Source: Flaveria trinervia
Taxonomy: Eukaryota; Streptophyta; Magnoliopsida; Asterales; Asteraceae
DNA: 64,000 nt
NCBI GenBank assembly: GCA_025506515.1
Contig: CM046454.1
Coordinates: forward strand, 31,112,465-31,176,464
Direction: 5' to 3'
Numbering within the stretch: position 1 is the first letter of the stretch; every line of letters starts with the position of its first letter. Positions 1 to 9,930 of this stretch are shown here, in pieces. The notes beneath the pieces are model-generated. The model was not told where the DNA came from. It ran no database searches and saw only the letters and a list, made by a program, of their open reading frames with translations. The position numbers and the translations under genes are program-made.

Positions 1-754
1 CGTTGTAGTAGCTCGTAGCACATCTTCCTATGGCGTTTGACTATCAGAACTCTATTTAGTGTATAACATGCATTTGCAACTGCTTCATTCCAGATTGGAT
101 AGGCAGTTTTGAGTCTACTAGCATTGTCCGTGCCGTCTCTATCAAGCTGCGATTCTTCCTTTTATTCTTGAACTCGGTTCAGTTGTCTGAGCGCACTTGA
201 CGTACCTTCAACTTGTATAGGGACTCCAGAGTAGTTACTAACTCCTTGAATGACTCAAATGTTTCTGATTTGGATTTCAGAAACATCACCCAAGTGAATC
301 TTGAGTAGTCATTAGTAACTACATAGCAGTACAAGTCGCCTGCAATGCTTCTTGTACTGACTCGACCAAACAGATCCATGTGAAGAAGTTCAAGAGGAAG
401 TTTGATAGACTGAACTTTCTTTTCCTTAGGAGACTTCTTCGTCTGTTTGCCCTTCTTGCACGTAACACAGAATTCCAGGAGTTGGAAGTTTTTGACAGTA
501 ACTCCTCTCACTAGATCATTCTGGATCAAGTGATTCATCTTCCATGGATTAATGTGTCCCATTCTCCTATGCCAGGAGATGGATTCTTTCTTAGTAGCTT
601 TTGACAAGAAGCACTGAACTTCATGATCTGTTGTGGAGGCCTTTGAGAGATCCAAGACATAAAGATCCTTATATCTTGAGGCCGGCATTAATACTTGATC
701 CTCCGGGATGATGTAGTCCTTTTTCAGGACATAGCACTTCTTGTTGTCAAACAC
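1..754 (-). pseudogene. copia pre-integrase zinc domain and integrase core, internally deleted
   Basis: This is the pol segment that inserts element cDNA into chromosomes. On the minus strand the 179-754 frame shows the pre-integrase motif WHRRMGHINPWKM with a CVTCKKGK pair (HHCC zinc finger), then the integrase start LHMDLFGR with the first catalytic Asp, and a second Asp in RSDN. The next codon is a stop where family members have Gly (NGTEF). After TEFKN the sequence jumps directly to RKNRSLIE. Compared with the plus-strand copy at 5720-6532, about 28 residues are missing, including the third catalytic residue (Glu of the D-x35-E triad). Bases 1-178 continue the integrase in broken frames. 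The enzyme would be inactive. Confidence 0.85.
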
Positions 755-801
755 TACCTTAAGTCTTTATCACAAATTTGAGAAACAAAAAGCAAGTTAT
801 T

Positions 802-1023
802 CTAAAGTTGTTGGACATAATTTACCTTGTCAAACATCACTTTCTGATTACCTACTTCTCCTTGAGCTGTGATGTATCCACCTTTGTTTCTAGCAAACAA
901 AACGTGACCTCCTTTTATCTGTTTAACATTTGATAAGAGATCTCTGTTCCCTGTCATGTGGCTGGATGCTCCGCTGTCTATAATCCACATGTTAGTTCCA
1001 GCACTATATCGAACACCCTGCAC
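802..1023 (-). pseudogene. copia aspartic protease fragment
   Basis: The retropepsin cuts the Gag-Pol polyprotein. The minus-strand frame contains WIIDSGASSHMTGN, the usual copia active-site signature (DSG), followed by the pattern of alternating hydrophobic strands and GEV/KVMFD seen upstream of the pre-integrase domain. It sits between the second zinc knuckle (1222-1545) and the integrase (1-754), the expected copia order. A frame change separates it from both neighbours, so the polyprotein is not continuous. Confidence 0.85.
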
Positions 1024-1221
1024 ATTTAGTTTGAAAACATTAGTTCAGGTTAGGGACCCAAGCCTTCACTAGCTTTGGTTTCCCAGAGGCATCACTCATC
1101 ATAAATGTTACCCATAGACCATTCGAGGTGAGGGAAGCTCAGATGTCTTCTTGTTCTCATTATCAGACAATGAGGTTGATTTCTCCTTCCATAAGCTAGC
1201 TTTGTGTAAGGCTTGTTTGTG

Positions 1222-1545
1222 CTAAACAGACGACTGGCTAATGTGTTGCACTTTAGGTTCACTATCTCTTTTATGTGGCATCACTGAGTTCCTCTTAAAA
1301 GAGCTAGGTTTTTGTTCAGAGAGTTCAACTCTCCTCCTCGGTGTCTGATAGTAAGGACAATGAGACACAATGTGTCCGTACTCTCCACAGCTGTAGGAAG
1401 CTCTGCTTTCGACTTTACGATTTAACTGTTTTTGTGGAGAAGTATGTGACACCCGAGTGACCTTTCTCTGTTTGGGTTTTGACTCTGATTGCTTAGATGT
1501 TTTTTTCTTGTTTAACAAAATTAATTGCTTTAAGATTTTTAACAT
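1222..1545 (-). pseudogene. second CCHC zinc knuckle region of family Q Gag-Pol
   Basis: On the minus strand a basic, Ser-rich segment leads into CGEYGHIVSHC, most of a retroviral-type CCHC knuckle (CSCGEYGHIVSHC with the first pair C-S-C). The same block recurs in the plus-strand remnant at 5460-5560 (CGNRGHISSNC). This is a second knuckle, separate from the one at the end of gag (2536-2733), with a coiled-coil linker between them. RNA binding is inferred from the motif. The frame overlaps the preceding one by about 50 bases, showing a frameshift. Confidence 0.7.
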
Positions 1546-2464
1546 CCTTTCCTTTTCTATTTTCTGGACTTAGACATGATGCACGTGATTGGTTAACATT
1601 ACTTATCTTTTTAGGTTTAGATTTGACAATTTTTGAACCAGACTTAATACTAACCTTTTCAAACTCTTTGTCTAGATTAATACAAGGCATTTTACCTTTT
1701 GCCTTTGAAGTGGCCTCCTTTTGTTTAGTGTCAGATTCATTTGTTGAACATGTGGAATCTGGATCACTTACAAGAGGAGTAGACACTACATGATCTTTGA
1801 TTGGGTTATCATTAACTGGTTTACATTTTGTGTTCATCAATATCTCATGTGGTGGTGGAACCACTTTATAACCCAATCCCTCCCCATTGTTTCTTTCTCT
1901 CACTATGTTTGGGACTATGTGTGAAGAACTAGTCCAACTATGTAGTTTTTGTTTTAAGGTATTAACTTCTACTCTAAAACAGCCTTTTGTTTCTTAGTGT
2001 CCTCTAGGGAGTTTAGATAGTACCTAATGTCATTAGCTTGGTTAAAGGCTACAACTTCTGTTTCCCTAAGTTGTTTGTTCAACAGGTCTATCTTTTCTTT
2101 GTAACTATGCTCAATTTGTTTTAAAACTCTACTAGCTTCAGTGCATAGTTCTAGGTCCTTACTAAGTTATCATTATGATCTAATAACCTAGAAATTTTAG
2201 ATCAATGCTTTCCCTAAATTTATTACAATCAAAACAAGCATGATTATTAAAGAGTTGGTTAGTAGTACTTACCTGAGTGGTTTCTGAAAAATCAGCCATC
2301 AATGCAGAATCTGATGTTTCTGGAACTGGTGATTTTGATGTTGTAGTAGTTTTCCCGTCTTCAGGAAAGTAGGTGACCACCGGTGCAGTTTCTTCTGATG
2401 ATGACATCGTAAGTTCGACTGCTATATCTCCTTCACGGGCAGAGTCATCATCAATATCCTCCAC
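1493..2464 (-). pseudogene. Gag-Pol linker with coiled coil, family Q
   Basis: Three minus-strand pieces link the two zinc knuckles. Piece 2180-2464 is Ser/Thr/Glu-rich and low in complexity. Piece 1980-2175 reads as a heptad-like coiled coil (for example SYKEKIDLLNKQLRETE) ending in a stop. Piece 1493-1903 is Lys-rich and hydrophilic (DHVVSTPLVSDPDSTC near its start). The last block recurs in the plus-strand copy at 5073-5317, which confirms that it is element coding sequence rather than chance. Function is unknown; multimerisation of Gag is an inference from the coiled coil. Confidence 0.7.
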
Positions 2465-2535
2465 ACTAGCGATATTGGATTCTCCTGGTGAGATAAACCA
2501 AAAGCTCTAGTCCTATCCTTCATCATCATGAGCAG

Positions 2536-3936
2536 TCAAGGCTTTGGGATCCTTGCTTGATGAAGTAGGACTGCTAGTGGGTTCTCCTGACGATTGAAGG
2601 AGGAGAAAGGATTCCCATTGCCATTCTTCTTTGGCTTCATGCACTCCCTTTTGAAGTGCCCTTTCTCACCGCAGTTGAAGCAGGTTACCTTAGATTTATC
2701 AAAGCTGAAGGTAGTGTCCTTAGTAGCAATCAAATTTTGTCCGGCTTTTTGACAAACTTCTTAGCTCTCTGGGCTGCACTTGCTAAGGCTCACATTATGT
2801 CCATCCTATCCAGCTCTATCTCATCCACCTGCTCATAGTCCGCATCTGCCAGGTGGCAGTTCCAATCTTTCCAGCAATTAGTCCATAATAGGAGTGGACT
2901 ACCACAGCTAAGAGATCCATGTGCTCTTTAGCTACCTCAACTGTCATATTGCCGAAGTTCTCGGTCTTCAGCTTTGCTGCATTTGCTTCGAGTTCAATAT
3001 ATTGGGTACCAGATGACCCTAACATTTCTGACCCTGAAGTAGAGGCTGGTGAGGGACTAGACGGGCTTGATATAAAAGCTGTCTGAAGAGGTGCTCTAGA
3101 TGTCTTGGCTTTAGGAGTTGCGTTGTACAGCGTTGGGTTCAGATCATAAGAAGACTTTTGAGCTTTGTACTTCATCCTCAGTTCTTCTTCTCTCAGTTTC
3201 AGAATGAAGTCATTGATATCTAACTTTGTTAGCATACCATTCTGTCTGAGATTGGAGACAAATGACACCCATTTCTCTGGCAGCCCGTCTGCAAAGTTGG
3301 ACACTTTGTCCTCCATTAACGTTGATACTCCATGAGTGTGCATCTCACTCATCAAGTGGTAGAATCTATCAATCACATCATCTAGGCTTTCTTTTCCCAT
3401 CGAGGAGAAGTTGTCAAACTCCTTCTTGGCCTTCAATGATGCATTTCCGTCATACATTTTCTCCAATGCATCCCATAGCTTCTTTGCTTGAGTATATTCC
3501 GAGAATTGATGGAAATATCCTTCAGAATTGACTGTGTAAGCAAAGCATAAACCTTTTTTTCTGCATTGTATTTCACCTTTTGTCCGTCTGTCATCCCACC
3601 ATGTGTGAGTTTGACACCATCAGCTCCTACAGGCGTGTTGTACCCCGTCTCTATAGACTCCCACAGATTGGGACCTACTCTATTTAAGCAGATCTGGAAA
3701 CATTGTTTCCATTGTGGATATTCGTCTAACGTGATCAACTTTGGGGGTTTGTTGGGATTCCCCACCTCATTCTCCAGTAGCAATAATTTTGTATACGTGA
3801 GTCTCTCCATGCTATAAAGGCTGAATATTGGTCTTCCATTGCTAGTAACTCTAACTTTAAACCAACCTTTTGCATTAGTGTGAATGAATGTGTGCGATTG
3901 GGCTATTTGGGCGATTGAACTATGCGGATGGTTCAA
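2536..3936 (-). pseudogene. copia gag (capsid-like domain and CCHC knuckle), frameshifted
   Basis: Gag packages element RNA into virus-like particles. The first piece (3433-3936) holds TKLLLLENEVGNP and DEYPQWK-type motifs typical of the N terminus of plant copia gag. The second (2816-3466) holds the helical UBN2-like core (YHLMSEMHTHG, LPEKWVSFVSNLRQ). The third (2536-2733) holds the knuckle CFNCGEKGHFKREC. The three lie in different frames, so at least two frameshifts break gag. The first ATG of this reading is at 3936, but the true start may be nearer the LYSMERLTYTK block, where the homology begins. Confidence 0.85.
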
Positions 3937-4130
3937 TCGTGAGACTGAACAAATGCTGATGACTCAAGTCGGTCGAATGAACTAATCCGGATGAACAATG
4001 CGAATAGTCTTCTTAGTTGGACGAATGGAAGAGCGACTGAGTCCAATCGTGTGTATGGGAATGCGTATGACCTCAGTCGTGCGATTGAGTCAATCTTGCG
4101 ACTGAACCTGCTGAATATCTAAAATTTCAA
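3880..4130 (-). repeat. degenerate short repeat array in the leader of element Q (GCGACTGAGTC type)
   Basis: Between primer binding site and gag, units of about 10-20 bases with the core tcgtgcgattgagtcaatc recur with many substitutions. Related units fill parts of the LTR of the same element (4615-4825) and the segments at 7040-7295, 24470-24670, 55440-55620 and 63755-64000. Exact TGAGTCA or TGACTCA heptamers occur at 3960-3966 and 4086-4092. Confidence 0.8.
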
Positions 4131-4316
4131 GGTTTAAGGAGTTTGAACGCAAAAAAACGAATTTTTGCTAACCCTAATTGTCGTATGCTGGAAAAAACTT
4201 AACTTTATGATCAGGAGACGTCTAAAACCTTATTTGTCACAAAATATTGCGTTTTTAGCGTAAAAACAGAAATTTTATAGCAAAACTATTGAAATACACG
4301 TAAATCTAGAGCCAAA

Positions 4317-4328
4317 GCTCTGATACCA
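4317..4328 (-). other. primer binding site, initiator tRNA-Met type
   Basis: The minus strand reads TGGTATCAGAGC, the standard complement of the 3' end of plant initiator Met-tRNA used to prime copia reverse transcription. It lies two bases from the LTR edge at 4331, which fixes the element's polarity as minus. Confidence 0.9.
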
Positions 4329-4330
4329 CT

Positions 4331-5072
4331 TGTTAGGGATCGCGTACTAGACAAATACTAACAGATTTACGTGTATACCGAATCAAATAGTGCGAAATCC
4401 TATTTGATTGGCGATCCAATCAGTGAGAACACACGTAGAATCAATTAAAGATTGAATCTAAACGTTAAGAACGATTAGCAATTGATCTAATGCGATCTTT
4501 GAAGTTGGAACAGGTTACCAGAGGTCTCTGGATGGCTAGGGTACGTCTGGTACCAAGATATTCGAAGTGTCTTGTTTTTCCATGAGTTAAGTGGTATTTA
4601 TAGGTTAAGTTTTCTCAATCGTGCGACTCGACCATTTGTATGGTTCAGTCGTGCGATTGAGTCATGCGGTTGATCCATTCACACGACTGAGTGTTCAGTC
4701 GTGCGACTAAGTCAATCTCATGATTCAATCATGCGACTGATCCAGTCTCATGGTTCATTCGTGCGACTGGTTCATTAGCATGAAGTTGTTCATGCGTATG
4801 GTCCTTAGCATGGGCCAATCGCATGTCAACTTCACATGATTAAGTTTGAATATGTTTCATAGTCATTAATTGATTTAGATAGTATTCAAACAACCACAAC
4901 CTATATAGTCAAGTCAATAAGCGTTATTACATACCAACCAATGAAATATTCAACATTAAGCACAACCACATATTGTATTTCATTAAGTACATGTACAATT
5001 ACAATTACATAAGTGTAAGACAATACAAAGATATTACATTAGGATCAGAAACTAGGGACACATGTATCTACA
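4331..5072 (-). repeat. 5' LTR of family Q element (742 bp)
   Basis: The block begins tgttaggg next to the primer binding site and ends with tatctaca (minus strand TGTAGATACATGTGT), so it has TG...CA ends. The same terminal sequence starts the LTR at 24237. A TATA-like TATAAATA (minus strand) is at 4595-4602, and a degenerate GACTGAGTC array lies at about 4615-4825, upstream of it in the element's direction. The right end abuts a plus-strand Q remnant at 5073. Either this copy inserted into that remnant or the two recombined there. Confidence 0.88.
4595..4602 (-). promoter_or_regulatory. TATA box of the family Q LTR promoter
   Basis: The minus strand reads ACCTATAAATACCAC around this point. 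The same TATA context is in the A2 LTR at 24678-24685 and, slightly altered, in the C LTR at 55413-55420. It is placed downstream of the repeat array and well upstream of the LTR end, as expected at a U3/R boundary. Confidence 0.65.
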
Positions 5073-5560
5073 TAAAGGATCATGTGGTGTCCACTCCTTT
5101 GGTTAATGATCCTGATTCCACGAGTAAACCAGTGAACTCTACCACTAAACAGAAGGAGTCTACTATGGAATCAAAAGGAAAGATGCCTATTGTTAATTTT
5201 GATGAAAATTTTGAAAAGGTTAATGTAAAGTCAGGTTCACACATGTCTTCTTCTGAACCCAAAATGACTAAACCAGTTAACCAAACCCGTGTTACATGTC
5301 AAGTCCAAATAAACTAAAGGTTAATGATATTAAAAATGTTCAAACAATTAATTTTGTTAAAGAAGCAGAAATATCTAAACGAGAAGTGACTAAACCCAAC
5401 TAGACTCGTGCTGCACCCGTACCACACTCAACCCCACATAAACATTATCCTTAACATGTAGAAGGGAGATCATGCTACAGTTGTGGAAATAGAGGACATA
5501 TTTCTTCTAATTGTCCCTATTATCAAACTCCTAGAAAAAAATTGAACTTTATGATAATAA
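5073..5560 (+). pseudogene. family Q linker and second CCHC zinc knuckle, degraded
   Basis: The open part ends at 5317 and corresponds to the linker at 1493-1903 of the minus-strand copy (shared words include DHVVSTPLV and KGKMP). After stops, 5460-5560 gives RSCYSCGNRGHISSNCPYYQ, the CCHC knuckle that matches the 1222-1545 copy. Frames are interrupted by several stops. Confidence 0.7.
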
Positions 5561-5719
5561 ACCAAGTTCTTCGAAAAGGAGTCAGTTACTCCACCAAAAA
5601 GAATAAACGAAACTAAAGTTCAAACAGTAAGCCAGTCGTGGAGTTCAGACAATGGCATTTGAATTGTACACCAGTTCAAGAACCAGCTGGTGACTACATT
5701 GGATTAGAGACTACATTGA

Positions 5720-6532
5720 ATCATTCAAACAGTTGGTGACTACATTGGAATCTCTCTACAAGCTGAAAGTGCAATAGATTCGCTCAGACAACGGCATGGA
5801 GTTCAAGAACCAGTGGATGGAGGCATTCTGCAAAGAGAAAGGAATTGTACACCAGTTCATATCTTCCTACACTCCACAAATGAACGGAGTTGCTGAATGG
5901 AAGAACAGGAGCTTGATAGAGACAACAAGAATGATGCTAGCTGACTCGAAACATCCCATCCAATTTTAGAACGAGGCAGTTGCCAATGCATGTTACACCC
6001 TCAATCGAGTCTTGGTGGTTAAATGTCATGGTAAAACGCGTCATGAGTTGCTCCAGCGACGTAAACCTAATCTGGAGTATCTCGAACCATTCGACACACC
6101 ATGTACGCTGTAGAAGAAAACTCAATCAGGGAAGTTTAGTGCGAAGGCTAATGAAGGAATATTTCTAGGATAAAATATACCGAACAAGAAAGTTTATAAC
6201 AACTTAACGGGTCAAGTAGAAGTGTGGTGCAATGTTGACGTTTAGAGATACACCACCCCCGCTGCTGGAAAGGGACCCGCATTCTTCTTCGACTATGATG
6301 GATTCTTTAAGTCCTTCAACATCCCTCTCTCCCTTCCCGATGATGAGTTATCAACCAAAATGATGTACGATGTCTTAAACACACCATCACTAGACTCGAT
6401 GTTGGAGCTGTACAAGATAGTCTATATTATCAACACAATCAAAGTCAACGAAAGTCAACGTCAGGGTCAAAGTCAACAAAAGTCAAACACAACACGTTCG
6501 AGACAAAGAACCAAGACGAGACGTGAAGATTA
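5720..6532 (+). pseudogene. copia integrase core and C-terminal part, degraded
   Basis: The reading contains LKVQQIRSDNGMEFKN, then a stretch through TPQMNGVAEWKNRSLIE. The spacing from the Asp of RSDN to the Glu of VAE is 35 residues, the expected D-x35-E. Stops follow at about 5968, 6110, 6168 and 6242. The C-terminal part ends with a basic run at about 6500-6530 and a stop. Reverse transcriptase should follow but is absent: the next 470 bases are AT-rich and unrelated. This copy retains the catalytic Glu that the 1-754 copy has lost. Confidence 0.75.
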
Positions 6533-7010
6533 ATATGACTAGGAGTTTTATTTTAATAAATATATTTTGTGTGAACAAAATATATTTTATCTTGTTTTTA
6601 GTCATTTTATATTTTATATGTAATTTCCATTAATTAACCTAAGTCTAGGGGGTTAAGAGCAATTAGTGAATATTAGTCTAGATTATAAATAGGTTAATTG
6701 TCATTATTGTTGTGAATGGTTGAATGACCAATAGATTGAGGGATTTACTTGTAAACAATATTTTGCAATCTAATTGAAGATCAAAGGGGTTTTGATTGTG
6801 ATTATCATATTTTGATCTATAATCTTCATGATTTAATTCAAGTGTGTTCATCATGGAGTTACAATTTGGTATCTGTAGAAAGATCTTCAATTTCAATCTT
6901 TCTAAATCTGATTAGAAAGATGATTCATCTCATATGCTCCAAAAAAGGATCGTTCTTTTATGAGCAACGATCAAAATGTCTTATCAATGATTAACAGGTT
7001 AAGTGTTTGA
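6533..7010. repeat. AT-rich segment, possible LTR fragment, with a 13-bp hairpin and a TATA-like box
   Basis: No coding homology is visible. A perfect 13-bp inverted repeat with a 4-base loop lies at 6558-6570 and 6575-6587. A TATAAATAG-like box is at about 6683-6691, and a stretch resembling a shortened primer-site end (caatttggtatc) occurs at about 6860. These traits suggest an LTR or leader fragment of another element, but I could not find matching TG...CA ends or a target duplication. Confidence 0.35.
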
Positions 7011-7039
7011 AAGTGCATGAGGTCAAACTCATAAGTCAT

Positions 7040-7295
7040 AGCCATTCGCACGACTGGACCATATGTATGGACCTGTCACACGATTGGATCATGAGTATGA
7101 GCCAATCGCACAATTGAACCATATGTATGGACCAGGCGTATGACTGGATCATATGCATGGATCAATCAATGCGATTGGATCACCAGAATGAACCAATCGC
7201 ACGAATGGATATGACCGACTGAGCCAGTCGCACGACTGAGCCCTAGTCGAACGAATGAAGCGTGCGAATAGGTTCAGTCGCACTGAAGATAAAAT
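7040..7295 (+). repeat. degenerate GACTGAGTC-type array upstream of accessory ORF A1
   Basis: Units such as cacgactggaccatatgtatgg and cgactgagccagtcg recur about a dozen times with substitutions. The array is the same type as in the family Q LTRs and leader. It ends directly before the TATA box at 7299. Confidence 0.8.
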
Positions 7296-7298
7296 CAG

Positions 7299-7307
7299 TA
7301 TAAATAG
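7299..7307 (+). promoter_or_regulatory. TATA box upstream of accessory ORF A1
   Basis: TATAAATAG follows the repeat array, and the accessory ORF ATG is 149 bases downstream. Array, TATA and then coding start copy the layout of the LTR promoter, so a separate internal promoter is plausible. Transcription was not tested. Confidence 0.5.
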
Positions 7308-7447
7308 GGTGAAGTCGGTCGCACATTCTCATCGCCCTTCAATCGCTCTCAAATCACACGAAAGCACCGATAATCTGCCAAAATTTGATTTCATTGATTT
7401 CGCACTATGATTGTGATTCAACATGTACTCTCTTCATCTATAGAAAC

Positions 7448-9930
7448 ATGGCTGATAGGTGGATCATCAACACCAAGCACAACATCTGTGCTCACTTGGA
7501 CACCACCACTCGGAATGCTGCTGAGTTTGTTGGTATTATTGCGTTTCTGAGGAGGTCGAGGATCAACAGAGCTATCTCTTCTCCATGCATACCCTACCAG
7601 TCTATACAGCAGGCCTTCTGGGAAGGTGCTTCAGTTGACAGATCTGCTGACCCTTACTGCATTCGGAGCACCATTTTTGGCCAAGAGATTGAGGTTACTG
7701 CAGCTGACCTTAGACGGGTACCGGATCTGGGTGATGATGTTGCCCACCCGACCAGGTTACATCCTCTGAGAGTAAGGGGTTGTTTTCTACAAATGAAGTA
7801 CACTGAGGACATTAATGCAGGTGTGCTCAACAAAAGCAACCTGTGCCCCAGTTCAAGTACCTAGCCCATGTCATTTTGAAGTGCATAGCATCAGGAGGGG
7901 AGGATTTGATGATCTATCTGACCAAATCCAGAATGCTTACGTGGCACTGGTGCTGAATCACCCCTTCAGCTTCTCCAACATGATCTTCTCCTACATGGTC
8001 GAGAACCTTGAGGCTAAGGGTAAGAAGAGCTTTTGCATGTACCCTCAGTTCGTACAGCTTATTATTGATGAGAAGCTTCCATCATTGCCAAAGGAGAAAG
8101 AAGATGTTGTGATACTAAGGTGATGGATGATACCACCTTGGGTAGGATGAAGGTGTACAGGGGAAAGCAAGTGAAGCCCCCTATCAGGAAATTGTTCGGG
8201 CACTTGGCCAATGCTCATTATGTGGCGCCTTCTCACAAGAAGTGGCGTCACGATGAGAGTGACTCAGATGTCGAGCCGATAAAGCTACCCACTGATGATT
8301 CTGATGACGACGACGACAACCAAGGTGATGGTTAAGGCGGTGAGGCTCCGGGTGGATCTGACAGGCTCCAATCCACCCCGACTTTCAGATAGATAAGGAG
8401 GAAGAGTCAGATGAGGAGCTGTTGGTGAGGACAGTGGGGTAAGGTTATTGCCACTGAGAGAGGATTGTAGGGGTTGGTGGATGCCAGGGTGAGTCCAGGG
8501 ATGCTGCTACTGCTACTACTGATTCTCATATATCCCTGACCATCCCATTAGTCCAGGGGGAGCATCCCTTCTAAGGGCTCGAGGAAGAAGAGGATGGCTC
8601 AGCCCCATGGCATGAAGAGCAAGAGGAGGGGGATTACACTGATTACCACCACATCCACCACCTCTACCATAGCTACCACACCACTACCATACCCTCTACA
8701 CCACTACCACCCCCCTCACCACTATCACACCTCCTACCACCACTACCACAGCCACCCCTTCACCATCCACTCCTATTCCACCTCCTATATTCACCACATC
8801 CATCACCACCACTACCACACAACAAGCCGGAACTTCTACTCAATTCCCAATGAGCCATGGACCCACTCTACCCTCTATCGGGGTAGAGGAACAGCTAGCC
8901 AACCTCAACCGGATGGTGCTAAAGCTACTAGCTGCCGATGAGCAAAGAGCTACATAGCTAAACCAACTTATGGAGCTTAATGCTGCTAAAGCTTAACTGA
9001 TTACACAACTGCAGGAACAGAATGCACATTTTGTTCAAAGGATAGATGAGCTAGAGAGAAAGAACAAGAAGATGATGCTCGGCTGAAAGGATCCAAAGAT
9101 GAGCCTTAAAGATCAGGGAAGGTGATGATGATGATGATGATGATGATGATTCTGGTGAAGAAGATGATGGTGATGATGAAGGACTGAGTGGAAAGAAGAA
9201 AGGAGATGATGATGATGATGATGATGATGATGGTGATGCTGCTGCATCAGCTTCTACTCAGGCTCAAGAGAGATGTTCCAAGAGAGCTCAAGAGCAAGGA
9301 GCCTCATCTTCAGCCCCTGCAGTTGAAGAATTGACCGATCAAGATAAAAGTAAAGATTAGATGTTTTGTATTTAGAAAACTTTTGTACTTGATTCAAATA
9401 TTATATTGATGTAATTTATGATTATCTATGTTTATCTATGTTTAAATGTCTTGATTAACTACTAATGATTGATGTGTTAAATGATTAAATCAAGCAGATA
9501 AAACTTTCCATCAAGATGAATATGATATTGCTCCCCTTGAGCAAATAAAGTCTCAATTCACAATGACTCTTGATTTGCAAGGGACTATGAGAAGGTCAGT
9601 AAGCTACTCCCAAAGAAGGAGATTTATTCATGATCTGACCGACGAGCACTTGCGGAGATGTTCAGACCGAATCCTGACGAGCTCGTCAAAGACACTCCAA
9701 AGGTCGATGTTATGAGTGATGATGAGCTGAACGATGTTGATGAAATAGAGATAGAGGATGTCACGTCTGATCACTATCCAGAGTACCCTGACCAAGAGAG
9801 AAATGTAATCCCCGACTTGGGTGACACTCTCGACAGTGCTACATTTGAAAACCTGGATGAGATGGAGAAAGAAACATATAAGCATGAAACCCAAGCCCAA
9901 GCCTCGGATGCAGATGTTGATATAAAGAAG
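7448..9930 (+). pseudogene. accessory ORF copy A1 (family Q), frameshifted, 3' end replaced by copia G1
   Basis: I chose the ATG at 7448 because element C starts at the same relative point (MADRWIINTKHNIC here, MVERWTMSTKHNIC there). Domains in order: an N-terminal globular region to about 8240, with VTAADLRRVPDLG and MYPQFVQLIIDEKLP; Asp-rich patches at 8230-8330; a basic stretch RKKRMAQPHG at about 8585-8640; a Thr/His/Pro-rich linker (8640-8830); a coiled coil (about 8930-9080); and a poly-Asp tract from GAT repeats (9121-9240). A GT-AG intron (9350-9497) precedes the start of a second domain rich in Asp and Glu (9500-9930). Frameshifts occur near 7850 and 7890. The reading runs into the G1 LTR at 9931. 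The function is unknown. I recall Asteraceae predicted proteins of this type labelled longin-like, a label I would not rely on. Confidence 0.75.
9350..9497 (+). other. candidate GT-AG intron inside accessory ORF A1 (148 nt)
   Basis: The insert begins gtaaag and ends caagcag, is AT-rich and contains stops. Removing it joins the two coding parts in frame (GATAAAA to ATAAAAC). Copy A2 has a 140-nt counterpart at the same position, and copy C has none. The boundaries are predicted only. Confidence 0.65.

Larger units (their letters stand above)
1..5072 (-). mobile_element. Ty1/copia element (family Q), 5' half, minus strand, runs off the left edge
   Basis: Read on the minus strand from right to left, the order is 5' LTR (4331-5072), primer binding site, repeat-rich leader, gag, coiled-coil linker, second zinc knuckle, aspartic protease, pre-integrase and integrase. 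Protease-integrase with no reverse transcriptase between them is the copia order. Reverse transcriptase, RNase H and the 3' LTR would lie left of base 1. The LTR is related to the 3' LTRs at 24237-24948 and 55160-60376, so this is one family. Gag-pol is broken by frameshifts, stops and an integrase deletion, so the copy is not functional. No target-site duplication can be tested because the left end is missing. Confidence 0.9.
5073..6532 (+). mobile_element. plus-strand remnant of a family Q copia element (linker, CCHC, integrase)
   Basis: The segment repeats family Q internal sequence in the opposite orientation to 1-5072. It starts with the linker block KDHVVSTPLVNDPDS, then the second zinc knuckle, then integrase. 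Gag is missing on the left and reverse transcriptase on the right. It points the same way as the array and accessory ORF at 7040-9930, so both may be parts of one internally deleted Q element with a foreign segment at 6533-7010; that connection is inference. Confidence 0.8.

Noticed and set aside
7448..9930. Reading the accessory ORF as a vesicle-traffic (longin/synaptobrevin) host protein
   Set aside because: That label is one I recall from automatic annotation of similar proteins; no longin or SNARE motif is visible here, and copies sit inside LTR elements.
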